Shown piece after piece: positions 1 through 8,447 of a stretch of 64,000 nucleotides of DNA (its first letter is position 1; the number at the start of each line of letters is the position of its first letter). The stretch lies in the NCBI GenBank assembly GCA_021202015.1, contig JAJQDV010000072.1, positions 1 through 64,000 on the forward strand, read 5' to 3'. Source of the stretch: Clostridiales bacterium (GTDB taxonomy: Bacteria; Bacillota; Clostridia; Lachnospirales; Lachnospiraceae). Below the pieces are notes generated by a model. That model saw nothing but the letters and a program-made list of their open reading frames with translations, was not told where the DNA came from and made no database searches. The translations under genes and the position numbers were made by a program.

Positions 1-87
1 TCTTGTGAATCTTTCAAGGTTATTTCACTGTTCAGTTATCAATGTTCTGCTGTTGTAATACTATACTTTTCTTGCGACAGCCAGAAT

Positions 88-116
88 ATATTATCACGAC
101 CATCCCGGAATGTCAA
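88..116 (-). promoter_or_regulatory. Strong sigma-A promoter pointing out of the window
   Basis: On the minus strand a TTGACA (111-116) is followed after 17 bases by TAATAT (88-93). No gene follows inside the window. The downstream sequence (AACATTGATAACTGAACAGTG and the bases after it) resembles leader or spacer sequence of clostridial rRNA operons. I infer an rRNA operon or other stable RNA just beyond the left edge; that part is not visible. Confidence 0.6.
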
Positions 117-216
117 CAGCTTTTTTGTTTTTACTTTTTATATATTCACAATCCGTCCCATCACATGCACAAAACCGCTGCATGCGTCCGGCACAGTCTG
201 TAAAGAGCAAAAACAA

Positions 217-306
217 CGGAGAAGGAGGGATTTGAACCCTCGCGCCGCTATTAACGACCTGCACCCTTTCCAGGGGTGTCCCTTCAGCCATCTTGGGTAC
301 TTCTCC
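217..306 (-). tRNA. tRNA-Ser (anticodon GGA)
   Basis: The reverse complement starts GGAGAAGTACCC and ends CTTCTCC plus discriminator G, giving a 7-bp acceptor stem. The anticodon loop reads CTGGAAA, so the anticodon is GGA. A long variable arm and a GGTTCAAATCC T-loop confirm a class II tRNA-Ser. The gene is 90 nt without an encoded CCA. It lies 37 bases after the tRNA-Ser(UGA) gene and probably shares its promoter. Confidence 0.95.
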
Positions 307-343
307 AAATGCCTAAATCTATGATCATCGACCCAGTCGATAA

Positions 344-429
344 CGGAGAGTGTGGGATTCGAACCCACGCGCCCTTTCAGACAAACGGTTTTCAAGACCG
401 CCCCGTTATGACCACTTCGGTAACTCTCC
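344..429 (-). tRNA. tRNA-Ser (anticodon UGA)
   Basis: The reverse complement starts GGAGAGTTACCG and ends in the matching acceptor strand CTCTCC plus a discriminator. The anticodon loop CTTGAAA gives UGA. The long variable arm and GGTTCGAATCC T-loop are typical of tRNA-Ser. It is the promoter-proximal gene of a two-tRNA serine unit. Confidence 0.95.
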
Positions 430-461
430 ATGCTCATGTGCTTCAAATCAGCGCATTGATT

Positions 462-490
462 ATTATACTATTGCGAAAACTTTATGTCAA
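462..490 (-). promoter_or_regulatory. Consensus promoter of the tRNA-Ser pair
   Basis: On the minus strand TTGACA (485-490) and TATAAT (462-467) are separated by exactly 17 bases, a full consensus sigma-A promoter. The tRNA-Ser(UGA) gene begins about 32 bases downstream, as expected for a stable RNA unit. No clear terminator separates it from ispD upstream. Confidence 0.9.
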
Positions 491-519
491 TAATTAAATT
501 TTATTTTGCCGCATCTTTT

Positions 520-1209
520 TCAGCTCTTTTTCTGTATCTGCTCTGCGATCAGAAGGTCCTCCGGCGACGTGATCTTGATATTTCGCCAGGAACCTGCAAA
601 TACCCGAACGGGACAGGAAAGAGTCCGTTCTACCACCATGGCGTCGTCTGTAATCCCGCTGAAATCCCCCAGTTCAAACAGTCGATCATAGGCGTCCTTT
701 ATAATGGAAAAAGAAAATGCCTGCGGCGTCTGAATCTGCCATACATACCTCCGATCAGGAGTGCTTTTCACAAGACCGCTCTCATCTGTTATCTTCACCG
801 TATCCTTCACGGGGACACCGGCCGTACAGGCGCCATACTGTTCCGCACACTGCCTGGCCCGCAGCAGAATATCCGCATCCGGAAAAGGACGCGCGCCGTC
901 ATGAATATAAACATAGTCACAATCCTCTGCCGCACGGAGTCCTCTATATACGGAATCATATCGCTCCTTCCCGCCCGGAACGATCTTCTTTACCTTCGAT
1001 AAATTGTACTTCCCCACGATTTCACGCCTGCAGTATTCCTCCTGACCCTCGCCGGTTACCAGAATTATTTCATCTATAAAACTTTCCTGAAAGGTCTGCA
1101 GCGCATAACAGATGAGCGGGCGGCCGGCCAGTGTCATATACTGTTTCGGAATCTCGCTGCGCATCCGGGAGCCCTTCCCCGCAGCAAGAACAATTGCAGA
1201 ATGCTTCAT
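520..1209 (-). CDS. ispD: 2-C-methyl-D-erythritol 4-phosphate cytidylyltransferase
   Basis: This cytosolic enzyme of the MEP isoprenoid pathway couples CTP to methylerythritol phosphate. The 229-residue length is normal for IspD. The N-terminal nucleotide loop AAGKGSRM followed by KQY (about residues 11-25) is the family signature. The HDGARPF motif near residue 100 and the late DD segment also fit. The start has a strong GGAGGAGG Shine-Dalgarno six bases upstream. The gene is last in the tsaE-tsaB-rimI-rnz-tsaD array, 30 bases after tsaD, so it is probably co-transcribed with it although the pathway is unrelated. Confidence 0.93.
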   Translation of the reverse strand: MKHSAIVLAAGKGSRMRSEIPKQYMTLAGRPLICYALQTFQESFIDEIILVTGEGQEEYCRREIVGKYNLSKVKKIVPGGKERYDSVYRGLRAAEDCDYVYIHDGARPFPDADILLRARQCAEQYGACTAGVPVKDTVKITDESGLVKSTPDRRYVWQIQTPQAFSFSIIKDAYDRLFELGDFSGITDDAMVVERTLSCPVRVFAGSWRNIKITSPEDLLIAEQIQKKS

Positions 1210-1239
1210 CCTGTGCCTCCTCCATTCTGTACCCTAAGA

Positions 1240-2268
1240 TCACCGCTCGCCGAGCCTGAGATTCGGAACCGCATTCAGATCCCATCCGTGACGTGTCCCG
1301 GCCCTGTACTCATAGTATGCCGCCGTTCCGATCATGGCGGCATTGTCCGTACACAAAACAGGCGACGGGTGATAAAACGCGATCCCCCTCTTTTCGCAGG
1401 CGGAACGCATCTCCTCCCGCAGCACACCGTTGGACGCAACCCCTCCCGCGATCGCCAGCTTACGCAGACCGGTTTCCTTTGCCGCGTGTATCGCGTGCCC
1501 GACCAGGACGTCCACGACCGCTTTCTGGAAAGAGGCGGCGATATCCTCCGGAACAATCGGGATGTTTTTCATTTTACATCCGTTAATATAGTTCAGAACA
1601 GCCGACTTCACGCCGCTGAAGCTGAAATCATAAGGATGATCCCGCACTTTCGCCTGCGGAAAGGAGATCGCTTCCGGATTCCCGCCGCGGGCAGCCTGTT
1701 CGATCTTCGGTCCGCCCGGATAACCCAATCCGATGGCTCTCGCCACCTTGTCAAAAGCCTCCCCCGCCGCATCGTCACGGGTTTTCCCCAGAATCTCATA
1801 TTTACCGTAATCCAGGACCTTTACCAGATGCGTGTGTCCACCAGAGACAACCAGACATAAAAACGGCGGCTCCAGCTCCCTGTTTTCAATATAATTTGCG
1901 CTTATGTGCCCTTCAATGTGATGAACTCCGATGAGCGGAAGCTTTTTTGCGTAACTGATCGCTTTCGCCTCGGCAACCCCGACCAGAAGCGCCCCAACCA
2001 GTCCGGGACCGTATGTCACACCGATCGCCGTGATGTCCTCCAGTCCGACGCCCGCCTTGTTCAGCGCCTCCTCAATGACCTGGTTGATTTTTTCGATATG
2101 CTTTCTTGACGCCAGCTCCGGCACTACCCCGCCATACAGGGTATGAAGCGCAATCTGAGAAGAGATCACATTGGACAGGACCTCCCTGCCGTTTTTTACG
2201 ACCGCCGCGGCAGTTTCATCGCAGGAACTCTCGATCGCCAGAATCAAAACATCATTTTCTTCCGTCAT
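1240..2268 (-). CDS. tsaD: tRNA N6-adenosine threonylcarbamoyltransferase TsaD
   Basis: TsaD transfers the threonylcarbamoyl group to A37 of ANN-decoding tRNAs, together with TsaB and TsaE. The protein starts [20 protein letters not shown], with the ASKHA nucleotide-binding fold and the metal-binding HHIEGH motif at residues 116-121. The ORF track extends it 45 residues upstream, but that extension overlaps rnz. The true ATG overlaps the rnz stop in TAATG, a typical coupled start. At 342 aa it has normal family length. The other two t6A genes, tsaE and tsaB, are upstream in the same operon. Confidence 0.95.
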   Translation of the reverse strand: MTEENDVLILAIESSCDETAAAVVKNGREVLSNVISSQIALHTLYGGVVPELASRKHIEKINQVIEEALNKAGVGLEDITAIGVTYGPGLVGALLVGVAEAKAISYAKKLPLIGVHHIEGHISANYIENRELEPPFLCLVVSGGHTHLVKVLDYGKYEILGKTRDDAAGEAFDKVARAIGLGYPGGPKIEQAARGGNPEAISFPQAKVRDHPYDFSFSGVKSAVLNYINGCKMKNIPIVPEDIAASFQKAVVDVLVGHAIHAAKETGLRKLAIAGGVASNGVLREEMRSACEKRGIAFYHPSPVLCTDNAAMIGTAAYYEYRAGTRHGWDLNAVPNLRLGER

Positions 2269-3185
2269 TATCTCTGTTCCTCCGTAAAATCCAGTTCTAT
2301 CGAACGTCCGTCTTTTCCCGGAGAAGCCTGAGGGAAAATTTTCCGCACATCTCTCATGTAATTTTCCGCGTGCATCAGGGACGGGCTGAAATGGGTCAGC
2401 CACATCTCGGATACACCGGCGCGGGCCGCCAGTTTCGCCGCCTCATAAAAGGTCATATGCTTATACTGACGTGCCTTTTCCTCCTTATCCTTCTCCGCGT
2501 ACATGCCCTCGCAGATAAAAAGATCCGCGTTTTTCGCATTCTCCGCGATCACAGGCGTCGGCCGTGTATCGGTGCAGTAAGTCACCTTGATGCCCCGGCG
2601 GGGCGGACCAAGCACCATATCCGGCGTAAGCGTTCTCTCATCCTGTTCGATCACCTCTCCGTTCTGGAGCCGTCCCCAAAGCTTCTGAGGGATATCCGCC
2701 GCCACGGCGCGTTCCACATCAAACCTTCCCTTTCGCTCGATCTCCAGCGTATAGCCGTAACAGGTCACATTGTGTTGCACACGAAAAGCGGTAATTTTAT
2801 AACCGCATACCCGGATGACCTCCTCTTTCTGCGAAAGCTCGTAAAATTCGATCGGGAACGGCAGCTCGGGCGCAATCGTACGCAGCGCGCTCACCACACG
2901 TTCCAGCCCCTTAGGACCGATCATAAGCACCGGTCTGGTGCGTTCCGCGTTCCCCATTGTCAGCAAAAGCCCCGGCAGTCCGCTGATATGATCCGCGTGA
3001 TAGTGTGTAAAACAAATGACATCAATCGGATGAAAGCTCCACCCCTTTTCTTTGATCGCCACCTGCGTCCCCTCCCCACAGTCGATCAGGAGATTACTTC
3101 CGTTATATCGCGTCATCAACGCGGTCAGCCTTCGATAAGGCAGCGGCATCATGCCGCCGGTACCCAACAAACAAATATCTAACAT
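2268..3185 (-). CDS. rnz: Ribonuclease Z
   Basis: This metallo-beta-lactamase-fold endonuclease removes 3' trailers from tRNA precursors. The zinc-binding HYHADH motif is at residues 61-66 and the GTGG loop near the N-terminus is the usual RNase Z opening. At 305 aa it is the short bacterial form. Its ATG overlaps the last seven bases of the small zinc protein (ATGTTAG), and its stop overlaps the tsaD start by one base. It is therefore translationally tied into the t6A operon, making this a tRNA-maturation unit. Confidence 0.95.
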   Translation of the reverse strand: MLDICLLGTGGMMPLPYRRLTALMTRYNGSNLLIDCGEGTQVAIKEKGWSFHPIDVICFTHYHADHISGLPGLLLTMGNAERTRPVLMIGPKGLERVVSALRTIAPELPFPIEFYELSQKEEVIRVCGYKITAFRVQHNVTCYGYTLEIERKGRFDVERAVAADIPQKLWGRLQNGEVIEQDERTLTPDMVLGPPRRGIKVTYCTDTRPTPVIAENAKNADLFICEGMYAEKDKEEKARQYKHMTFYEAAKLAARAGVSEMWLTHFSPSLMHAENYMRDVRKIFPQASPGKDGRSIELDFTEEQR

Positions 3186-3409
3186 TCAAATAAATCCGTC
3201 CTTTCCGTCATCTCCGGCGCGATCTGAAAACCCCGCATCCACCTGTCCAGACAGGCTTCACAGACGTCCGCTGTCATCGTTTCGCCGTCTTTTTCGGAGA
3301 AATACCCCCATTTTTTTTCCAGATGAAAATACTCCTCCATCTGAATCCCGATTTCTGTATGTATCATTTTCCCGCAGCAATTACAGTAAATATGATTCTC
3401 TTTTTTCAT
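3179..3409 (-). CDS. Small zinc-ribbon-like protein of unknown function
   Basis: I do not recognise a named family. From the chosen ATG the protein is 76 aa, with two cysteine pairs (YCNCCGK and CEACLDRW) that look like a treble-clef or zinc-ribbon metal site. It starts MKKENHIYC behind AAAGGGA. The ORF track start at 3466 would overlap rimI and has no better ribosome site. The gene overlaps rnz by seven bases and sits between rimI and rnz in the t6A operon, so a role near tRNA or ribosome modification is possible but not shown. Confidence 0.65.
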   Translation of the reverse strand: MKKENHIYCNCCGKMIHTEIGIQMEEYFHLEKKWGYFSEKDGETMTADVCEACLDRWMRGFQIAPEMTERTDLFEC

Positions 3410-3443
3410 TCTGTTCCCTTTCAGGTCTTCCGGAATCTTATTC

Positions 3444-3950
3444 TCATGAAAGAATGTCCTTATCATTTCCCGTTGACCCGGGTATCATTATAGAGCAGCG
3501 CATCGTCAGCGCATCCTCGACAGGCCTGCGATAAAACGCTTTTCGAATCCCGCAAACCGCAAATCCGGATTTCTCATAAAGACGGACGGCCGCCTCATTC
3601 GAACGCCGTACCTCCAGAAAAACCGCGGCAATTCCGTCCTGACGCGCATATTCTTTCAACCGCAGCAGCAGAGAAGCCGCGATCCCCCGGCGGCGATACG
3701 TCTCTTCCACCGCCACATTTGTAATCTCACCCTCATCGGCGACACCATACATGCCGCAGTATCCGACAATCCTTCCATCCGTACTCCGCGCAACCAGAAA
3801 TACATTTCGCTCCTGAAGCAGGGCATCCGAAAACCCCTTCTCACTCCAGGGCTCAGAGAAAGCTCTCTGTTCCAGGGCTGTGACCTGCGGCACATCCTCC
3901 GCTGTCATTTTTTTTACAGAAAATTCTTTCATAACCGGATCATCTTCCAT
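3444..3950 (-). CDS. rimI: Ribosomal protein S18-alanine N-acetyltransferase RimI-like (GNAT)
   Basis: This GNAT acetyltransferase probably acetylates the N-terminal alanine of S18. The acetyl-CoA loop is seen as EETYRRRGIAASLL, followed by the typical LEVRRSNEAAVRLYEKSGF motif of RimI. The ATG codons at 3950 and 3932 are both possible starts; the track start at 4001 is a TTG. I chose 3950, with a GGGGATGAG about ten bases upstream, but 3932 (MKEFSVKKM) is nearly as good. The tsaB-rimI-tsaD neighbourhood is the classical one for this gene in Firmicutes. Confidence 0.88.
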   Translation of the reverse strand: MEDDPVMKEFSVKKMTAEDVPQVTALEQRAFSEPWSEKGFSDALLQERNVFLVARSTDGRIVGYCGMYGVADEGEITNVAVEETYRRRGIAASLLLRLKEYARQDGIAAVFLEVRRSNEAAVRLYEKSGFAVCGIRKAFYRRPVEDALTMRCSIMIPGSTGNDKDILS

Positions 3951-4031
3951 AAACACAATCTCATCCCCGTCAGCTCCGCACGGCCGGCATCGAACAACCA
4001 ATGGAATCGGCTCTTTCCGGTTCCCCTGTGT

Positions 4032-4739
4032 TCAGCTGCCTTTTTCCCGCGCTTTCCTCTCCCGTTCCGCCTGGGACATACGCAGATAATCCGGCCTGTG
4101 ATCGGCTGCGGATTCCAGCTTTCCCTCCTTCGCGTACTGCAGACCGAGATAAGCCACCGCACCCGCCCTTTGCCGGTTCATATGCGCCGGAGCAAATGAA
4201 TAAGAAACTCTGCAGCTCTTATTCAGATAAGAAGAAAATACCGGCACTCCGTCGCCGAGAAAAATAACGGGTCTGTCCAGCCGGTTGATTTCCGCAACGA
4301 TTTCATCGATCCCGACCGCGCACTGTTCGCGGATGATCTTAAGGCTGCCGCTCTCAAAAAGATAAAGTCCCGTGTAGACCTGATTGCGCCTGGCATCCAT
4401 AAGCGGACAGATCAGGTCACGGCTCCCCCAGAGGTTGCACGCCAGCGCGTCTACTGTCGGCACATGAATCAGCGGCCTGTCCAACGCGAGCCCCAGCCCC
4501 TTTGCCGTGGCGGAACCGATGCGCAGTCCGGTGAAGGATCCGGGTCCCGCTGAAACCGCAATCGCATCCAGGCTGTCCAGATCCAGTTCGATCATTTTCG
4601 CCACCTCATCCAGCATGGGCAAAAGTGTCTGAGAATGTGTTTTCTTATAATTTACGGTATACTCACCAATCAGAACATCATCCTCAACCACGGCAATCCC
4701 GGCAACAAGCCCGGAACTGTCCATCGCCAATATTTTCAT
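4032..4739 (-). CDS. tsaB: tRNA threonylcarbamoyladenosine biosynthesis protein TsaB
   Basis: TsaB is the degenerate ASKHA paralogue that scaffolds TsaD in t6A synthesis. The protein begins MKILAMDSSG and contains the family hallmark AVSAGPGSFTGLRIG in the first 90 residues. The ATG at 4739 has AAGGAGGG eight bases upstream and is preferred to the longer track start at 4760. The length of about 235 aa fits. It lies between tsaE and rimI on the same strand. Confidence 0.94.
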   Translation of the reverse strand: MKILAMDSSGLVAGIAVVEDDVLIGEYTVNYKKTHSQTLLPMLDEVAKMIELDLDSLDAIAVSAGPGSFTGLRIGSATAKGLGLALDRPLIHVPTVDALACNLWGSRDLICPLMDARRNQVYTGLYLFESGSLKIIREQCAVGIDEIVAEINRLDRPVIFLGDGVPVFSSYLNKSCRVSYSFAPAHMNRQRAGAVAYLGLQYAKEGKLESAADHRPDYLRMSQAERERKAREKGS

Positions 4740-4823
4740 GACCGGGTCCCTCCTTTTCACGGTTTTTGTGTCCGCCGGACATGCCGGCGTCTTTGCTGCG
4801 CACGAAAATTCATCTGCCGCTTA

Positions 4824-5249
4824 TTATATCCTGACGATTGAGATCCTTCGATAGTCAAATCCCTTCTCCGGATCTTTCTCAACTCGAATCTCGCAGTAAT
4901 GCTCCGGCAGAATCTCTCCGATCAGATCCGCCCACTCTATGACCGACACACCGTCGCCGTAAAAACAATCCTCATAGCCGATCTCATCCATCTCCTCTAT
5001 ATCCCCAATGCGATACACGTCAAAATGATAAAGAGGGATGCGCCCATCCTCGTACACCTGCATGATCGTGAACGTCGGGCTGTTGACCGGCTCCGCGATC
5101 CCCAGTCCGCACGCGATTCCCTGTGCAAGAACCGTCTTTCCCACACCCAGATCTCCCACCAGAGTATATACTTCACCCGGCTTTGCATTCCGTCCGATCT
5201 CTTCTCCGACCGCAAACGTCTCCTCCGCCGAAAATGTCTCCGTCCGCAT
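4824..5249 (-). CDS. tsaE: tRNA threonylcarbamoyladenosine biosynthesis ATPase TsaE
   Basis: TsaE is a small P-loop ATPase that recharges the TsaB-TsaD complex. The Walker A motif GDLGVGKT is at about residues 32-39, followed by the conserved SPTFTIMQVYE and YHFDVYRI segments. At 141 aa it has family length. It is the first gene of the t6A operon, behind a recognisable promoter at 5318-5346. The start shows only a weak GAGAG about 14 bases upstream, so initiation may be modest. Confidence 0.94.
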   Translation of the reverse strand: MRTETFSAEETFAVGEEIGRNAKPGEVYTLVGDLGVGKTVLAQGIACGLGIAEPVNSPTFTIMQVYEDGRIPLYHFDVYRIGDIEEMDEIGYEDCFYGDGVSVIEWADLIGEILPEHYCEIRVEKDPEKGFDYRRISIVRI

Positions 5250-5317
5250 GGCTGTTTGTCAACTCTCTTTCCCGTCCGCGTTTCATTTCGCCGAAACGCC
5301 GCCCCGATTTAAAAGTG

Positions 5318-5346
5318 ATTGTAGTACACTTTCCCCGTTTTTTCAA
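5318..5346 (-). promoter_or_regulatory. Promoter of the tsaE-ispD operon
   Basis: On the minus strand TTGAAA (5341-5346) and TACAAT (5318-5323) are 17 bases apart. The tsaE start is about 70 bases downstream. It is back to back with the promoter at 5382-5409 that serves the opposite gene. Confidence 0.75.
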
Positions 5347-5381
5347 TTATAAAAATATTGAAAAGGGATGCTTTGCTCTTA

Positions 5382-5409
5382 TTGACATTTTAATCCGAGA
5401 TGTTACAAT
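5382..5409 (+). promoter_or_regulatory. Promoter of the small DUF4190-like membrane protein gene
   Basis: TTGACA (5382-5387) is followed after 16 bases by TACAAT (5404-5409). The likely start codon at 5456 is about 40 bases downstream. This is a divergent arrangement with the tsaE promoter. Confidence 0.75.
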
Positions 5410-5455
5410 GGCATGTAACCGCAGAAATAAGGACATCACGAATCGAGGTATCTGT

Positions 5456-5842
5456 ATGTACGATCCAAATAAAAACCGCTTCGGAGATCCGGAAGACCAG
5501 TTCAGCCGACCGCCGGCGACTTCAGCCATGACAACCGCAGCCATCGCCTGTGCCATTATCGGCATCATCACGGTGATGACCGGTTTTATCGCCATTATTT
5601 TCGGCTCTCTGGCCATCCTTTTCGCAGTCCTTTCCAAAGGCGCGGAATCAAAACCGGGCCGTGTTTCCAGATATGCGTTTATCGTCGGACTGATCGCAGT
5701 GCTGATCAGCGTTGTCATCATTATCCACAGTCTGGCAGTAATCATACAGACATACGGCAGCCTGGAAAATTACTACAACACCTATCTCTACACCATAGAA
5801 CAGTATTACGGTCTGGATCTGGATACCGGAGAGGTTTTATAA
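5456..5842 (+). CDS. Small two-helix membrane protein, DUF4190-like
   Basis: The 128-residue protein has a polar N-terminus (MYDPNKNRFGDPEDQF), two hydrophobic helices at roughly residues 25-55 and 65-95, and a tyrosine-rich tail. The first helix pair, with GFIAIIFGSLAILFAVLSKG between, resembles the DUF4190 pattern common in Lachnospiraceae. No function is known to me. I moved the start from 5123 to the ATG at 5456 because the promoter at 5382-5409 lies inside the longer ORF and a GAGG precedes this ATG. A run of T at 5872-5880 may terminate it. Confidence 0.7.
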   Translation: MYDPNKNRFGDPEDQFSRPPATSAMTTAAIACAIIGIITVMTGFIAIIFGSLAILFAVLSKGAESKPGRVSRYAFIVGLIAVLISVVIIIHSLAVIIQTYGSLENYYNTYLYTIEQYYGLDLDTGEVL

Positions 5843-5896
5843 ACAGCGTCAACTGATTAAACGTTGCTATGATTTTTTTTAAATGGAGTTCTTCTT

Positions 5897-6646
5897 ATGA
5901 ATAATGAAAACAAAAAGCTGAAGGCTGCCGCAAGAAAAAATCTGCTCGGCCACTACGGCACCGTGATCGCGGCTCTGTTTTTGACCTCGCTGTTCACAAT
6001 CATTTTTAACATTCCGTTTTCAAATATGATGCAGCAGGGGCTTTCCTTTGGAGTATATTCCCGCGTGCTGACCGGGCTGGTCGGATCCGTGATCGTCTCT
6101 CTGATCTCTTTTCTGCTGTCAGCCGGGATCTCCCGCATTCATCTGCAGCTGGCCCGCGGGCAGGAAACCACCCTGAGAGATATGCTGTATCCGTTTCAGA
6201 ACCGTCCGGATAAATACTTCGGCTACGGTCTTCTGACCATGTTCGTCTCTTTCCTCTGCGAACTGCCGGGATCCGTCTGTCTCATTCCTGTCCTGTCGGG
6301 AACAGCCGAACTCAGCAGACTCGGGATCGTCGGCTGGACCGTACTCGCCGTCGTCCTCTGCGCGATCGGAACCCTTGTGCTGATCCTCATCACACTCTCC
6401 TGGTCGATGACCACGTTCCTCCTGCTGGACGACACGGACATCCGCGTCACGGACGCCATCCGTGAGAGCCGCAGATTGATGAAGGGACACAAGCGAAGAT
6501 TATTCCTCATGTATCTCTCCTTTGTCGCCTGGGTACTTTTCAGCATCCTCTCACTCATGATCGGTCTGCTCTGGGTGCTGCCGTACCTGACACAGAGCAG
6601 GACCTGTTTCTATCTGAATCTTAGGACCTGTCACAAAATAACGTGA
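5897..6646 (+). CDS. DUF975-family integral membrane protein
   Basis: The protein has about five to six membrane segments, and the C-terminal PYLTQSRTCFYLNL matches the PY...FY..L ending of DUF975 proteins. I know of no biochemical role. The N-terminal KAAARKNLLGHYGTVI is also typical of the family. The last eight codons run into a perfect 14-bp inverted repeat, and the stop codon lies in its loop. The natural end may therefore have been altered slightly by that element. Confidence 0.75.
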   Translation: MNNENKKLKAAARKNLLGHYGTVIAALFLTSLFTIIFNIPFSNMMQQGLSFGVYSRVLTGLVGSVIVSLISFLLSAGISRIHLQLARGQETTLRDMLYPFQNRPDKYFGYGLLTMFVSFLCELPGSVCLIPVLSGTAELSRLGIVGWTVLAVVLCAIGTLVLILITLSWSMTTFLLLDDTDIRVTDAIRESRRLMKGHKRRLFLMYLSFVAWVLFSILSLMIGLLWVLPYLTQSRTCFYLNLRTCHKIT

Positions 6647-6666
6647 GCATCTTGTGACAGGTCCTT
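6622..6666. terminator. 14-bp perfect inverted repeat, bidirectional terminator-like
   Basis: AGGACCTGTCACAA (6623-6636) pairs perfectly with TTGTGACAGGTCCT (6652-6665) around a 15-base loop. It lies between convergent genes (the DUF975 gene and hom), where a bidirectional terminator is expected. There is only a short TTAAAA tail and no long T-run, so it could instead be a short dispersed palindrome. Confidence 0.55.
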
Positions 6667-6719
6667 AAAAACCATCAGGAAATACCGTGATCGAGCATAA
6701 AACCGAATCTATTCCGCAC

Positions 6720-7922
6720 TTACTTCACACGAATACACTGCAGGATACCGCCCAGCCTCTCCGCGGCCTGCTCATACGCATATCCGTCCATCACGTCCGT
6801 GACAAAAGCCGTCTCCCCGACAATTCCTTCCGCTTTTACATATGACACCGATCCGAATACTTTCTCAATCTCGGACACGGATTTCGCCGTGCGGATAAAA
6901 TACCGGCCGGAAAGCTGACGGTAATCCAGCAGATCCAGCTTCTCAGGTCTCCACTCCAGCGGGATATGTTCATCCTTATGACGGACGATATCAATAATAT
7001 CCGCCACAACCGCGCTCGCGGTCGGAAGCTTGCCGGCGCCGCTCCCGTAAAACATGGCGTCACCGAGCATGTTTCCTCTTACAAAAACAGCGTTGAATAC
7101 ACCGTTGACCCCGTAGAGCGGATTGGTATCATCCAGCATATAGGGAGCGACGATCGCACAGTAACTGTCTCCGGTCTTATAGCTGGCGCCCAGAAGACGG
7201 ATCTTTCTGCCCATCGCCCTCGCGTATTTCATATCTGTCGCCGTGATCTTCGTGATGCCCTCTGTATGGATCTCCTCAAAATCCACCTGCTGTCCGCAGA
7301 CGAGAGAGGTGAGAATGGCGATCTTCCTGCAGGCGTCATGTCCTTCGATATCCGCGGTCGGATCCGCCTCGGCAAATCCTTTCTGCTGCGCATCCTTCAG
7401 TACATCATCAAAGTCCGCGCCCTCCTCGGACATCTTTGTCATCATATAATTGGTCGTTCCGTTTAAGATCCCGGAAATTTCCTCGATCACATCCGCCGTC
7501 AGACAGCAGTTCAGCGGCCGTATGATCGGGATGCCTCCGCCCACGCTCGCGCCGAACAGACAGTTCAGACCGCTCTCGCGCGCCATGGCAATGAGCTCCG
7601 CGCCGTGTTTCGCGATCAGCGCCTTGTTCGAGGTGGCAAAATGCTTCCCGGCGAGGATTGCGCCCTTCGCAAACGTAAAAGCGGGCTCCACGCCTCCCAT
7701 CGCCTCCACAACCACGGAGATCTCCGGATCCTTCCGGATCACCTCATAGTCATGTACGATCCTGTCCTCATAAGGATCCCCCGGGAACTCACGGAGATCC
7801 AGAATATATTTTACCGCGATCTCCTCTCCGGCTCTCTTTGTGATAACGGTCCTGTTTTTCTCCAGTACTTCCACGACACCGGAACCGATTGTGCCGTACC
7901 CTAAAACTGCAATCTTCACCAT
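6720..7922 (-). CDS. hom: Homoserine dehydrogenase
   Basis: This enzyme reduces aspartate semialdehyde to homoserine with NAD(P)H, at the branch point for threonine and methionine. The Rossmann loop GYGTIGSG is at residues 8-15, the catalytic middle region includes GILNGTTNYMMTKM, and a short ACT-like regulatory domain occupies the last 70 residues. At 400 aa it is the usual Firmicute form. It starts four bases after the stop of the ACT-domain protein with AAGGGAG upstream, so the two are one operon. Homoserine from this step feeds metY, encoded elsewhere in the window. Confidence 0.95.
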   Translation of the reverse strand: MVKIAVLGYGTIGSGVVEVLEKNRTVITKRAGEEIAVKYILDLREFPGDPYEDRIVHDYEVIRKDPEISVVVEAMGGVEPAFTFAKGAILAGKHFATSNKALIAKHGAELIAMARESGLNCLFGASVGGGIPIIRPLNCCLTADVIEEISGILNGTTNYMMTKMSEEGADFDDVLKDAQQKGFAEADPTADIEGHDACRKIAILTSLVCGQQVDFEEIHTEGITKITATDMKYARAMGRKIRLLGASYKTGDSYCAIVAPYMLDDTNPLYGVNGVFNAVFVRGNMLGDAMFYGSGAGKLPTASAVVADIIDIVRHKDEHIPLEWRPEKLDLLDYRQLSGRYFIRTAKSVSEIEKVFGSVSYVKAEGIVGETAFVTDVMDGYAYEQAAERLGGILQCIRVK

Positions 7923-7926
7923 CTGT

Positions 7927-8370
7927 CTACTCCCTTGCCAGTATTTTTAAATAATGAATCCCCGCCTGATTCTCTATGGTCTGAACCATCTGTGAGATAT
8001 CTCCGGTATTGCTCAGAACCTCCACGCTCAGAGTCAGGGAAGCTACCCCGTTCACGGGAATACTCTGGTGGATCGTCAGGATATTGGCGTGAAAATCCGC
8101 CACAATACGCAGCACCTCAGATAAAAGTCCCGGCTCGTCATCCAGCTGTACCATCACCGTAATGGTGCGTCCCTTGGAATTGTCATGAAACGGAAAAATA
8201 TCATCCTTATACTTATAAAAGGAGCTGCGGCTGATCCCGACCAGATCCGCGGCATCCTGTACGGACGATACTTTTCCCGAATCAAGGAGACGCTTGGCCT
8301 CCACTACTTTTAAGAGCACTTCCGGAACTGCTTTCTGCTTCAGAACAAAATATTTTGTCTTCTCAGCCAT
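7927..8370 (-). CDS. ACT-domain protein, UPF0735/PheB-like
   Basis: Residues 1-70 hold a small helix-turn-helix-like segment (VQDAADLVGISRSSFYKYKDDIF). Residues 72-147 form an ACT domain (TVMVQLDDEPGLLSEVLRIVADF). This layout is that of the UPF0735/PheB family found next to hom in many Firmicutes. The ACT domain probably binds an amino acid and may regulate the threonine/homoserine branch; this is inference from context. I chose the ATG at 8370 (MAEKTKYFVL) over the track start at 8418. Confidence 0.88.
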   Translation of the reverse strand: MAEKTKYFVLKQKAVPEVLLKVVEAKRLLDSGKVSSVQDAADLVGISRSSFYKYKDDIFPFHDNSKGRTITVMVQLDDEPGLLSEVLRIVADFHANILTIHQSIPVNGVASLTLSVEVLSNTGDISQMVQTIENQAGIHYLKILARE

Positions 8371-8447
8371 ACCATATCCCGCCTCTCGTGTTTCTCCCAG
8401 AGATACAATTGTTTTCACAGCAAGGATATCTTAACATAAGCAACCCG

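Noticed and set aside
2269-2403. 45-residue N-terminal extension of TsaD in the ORF track
   Set aside because: It lies inside rnz, and the conserved TsaD sequence begins exactly at the TAATG overlap.
5123-5455. N-terminal 111 residues of the 5123 plus-strand ORF
   Set aside because: This part is antisense to tsaE and contains two promoters; the ATG at 5456 is preferred.
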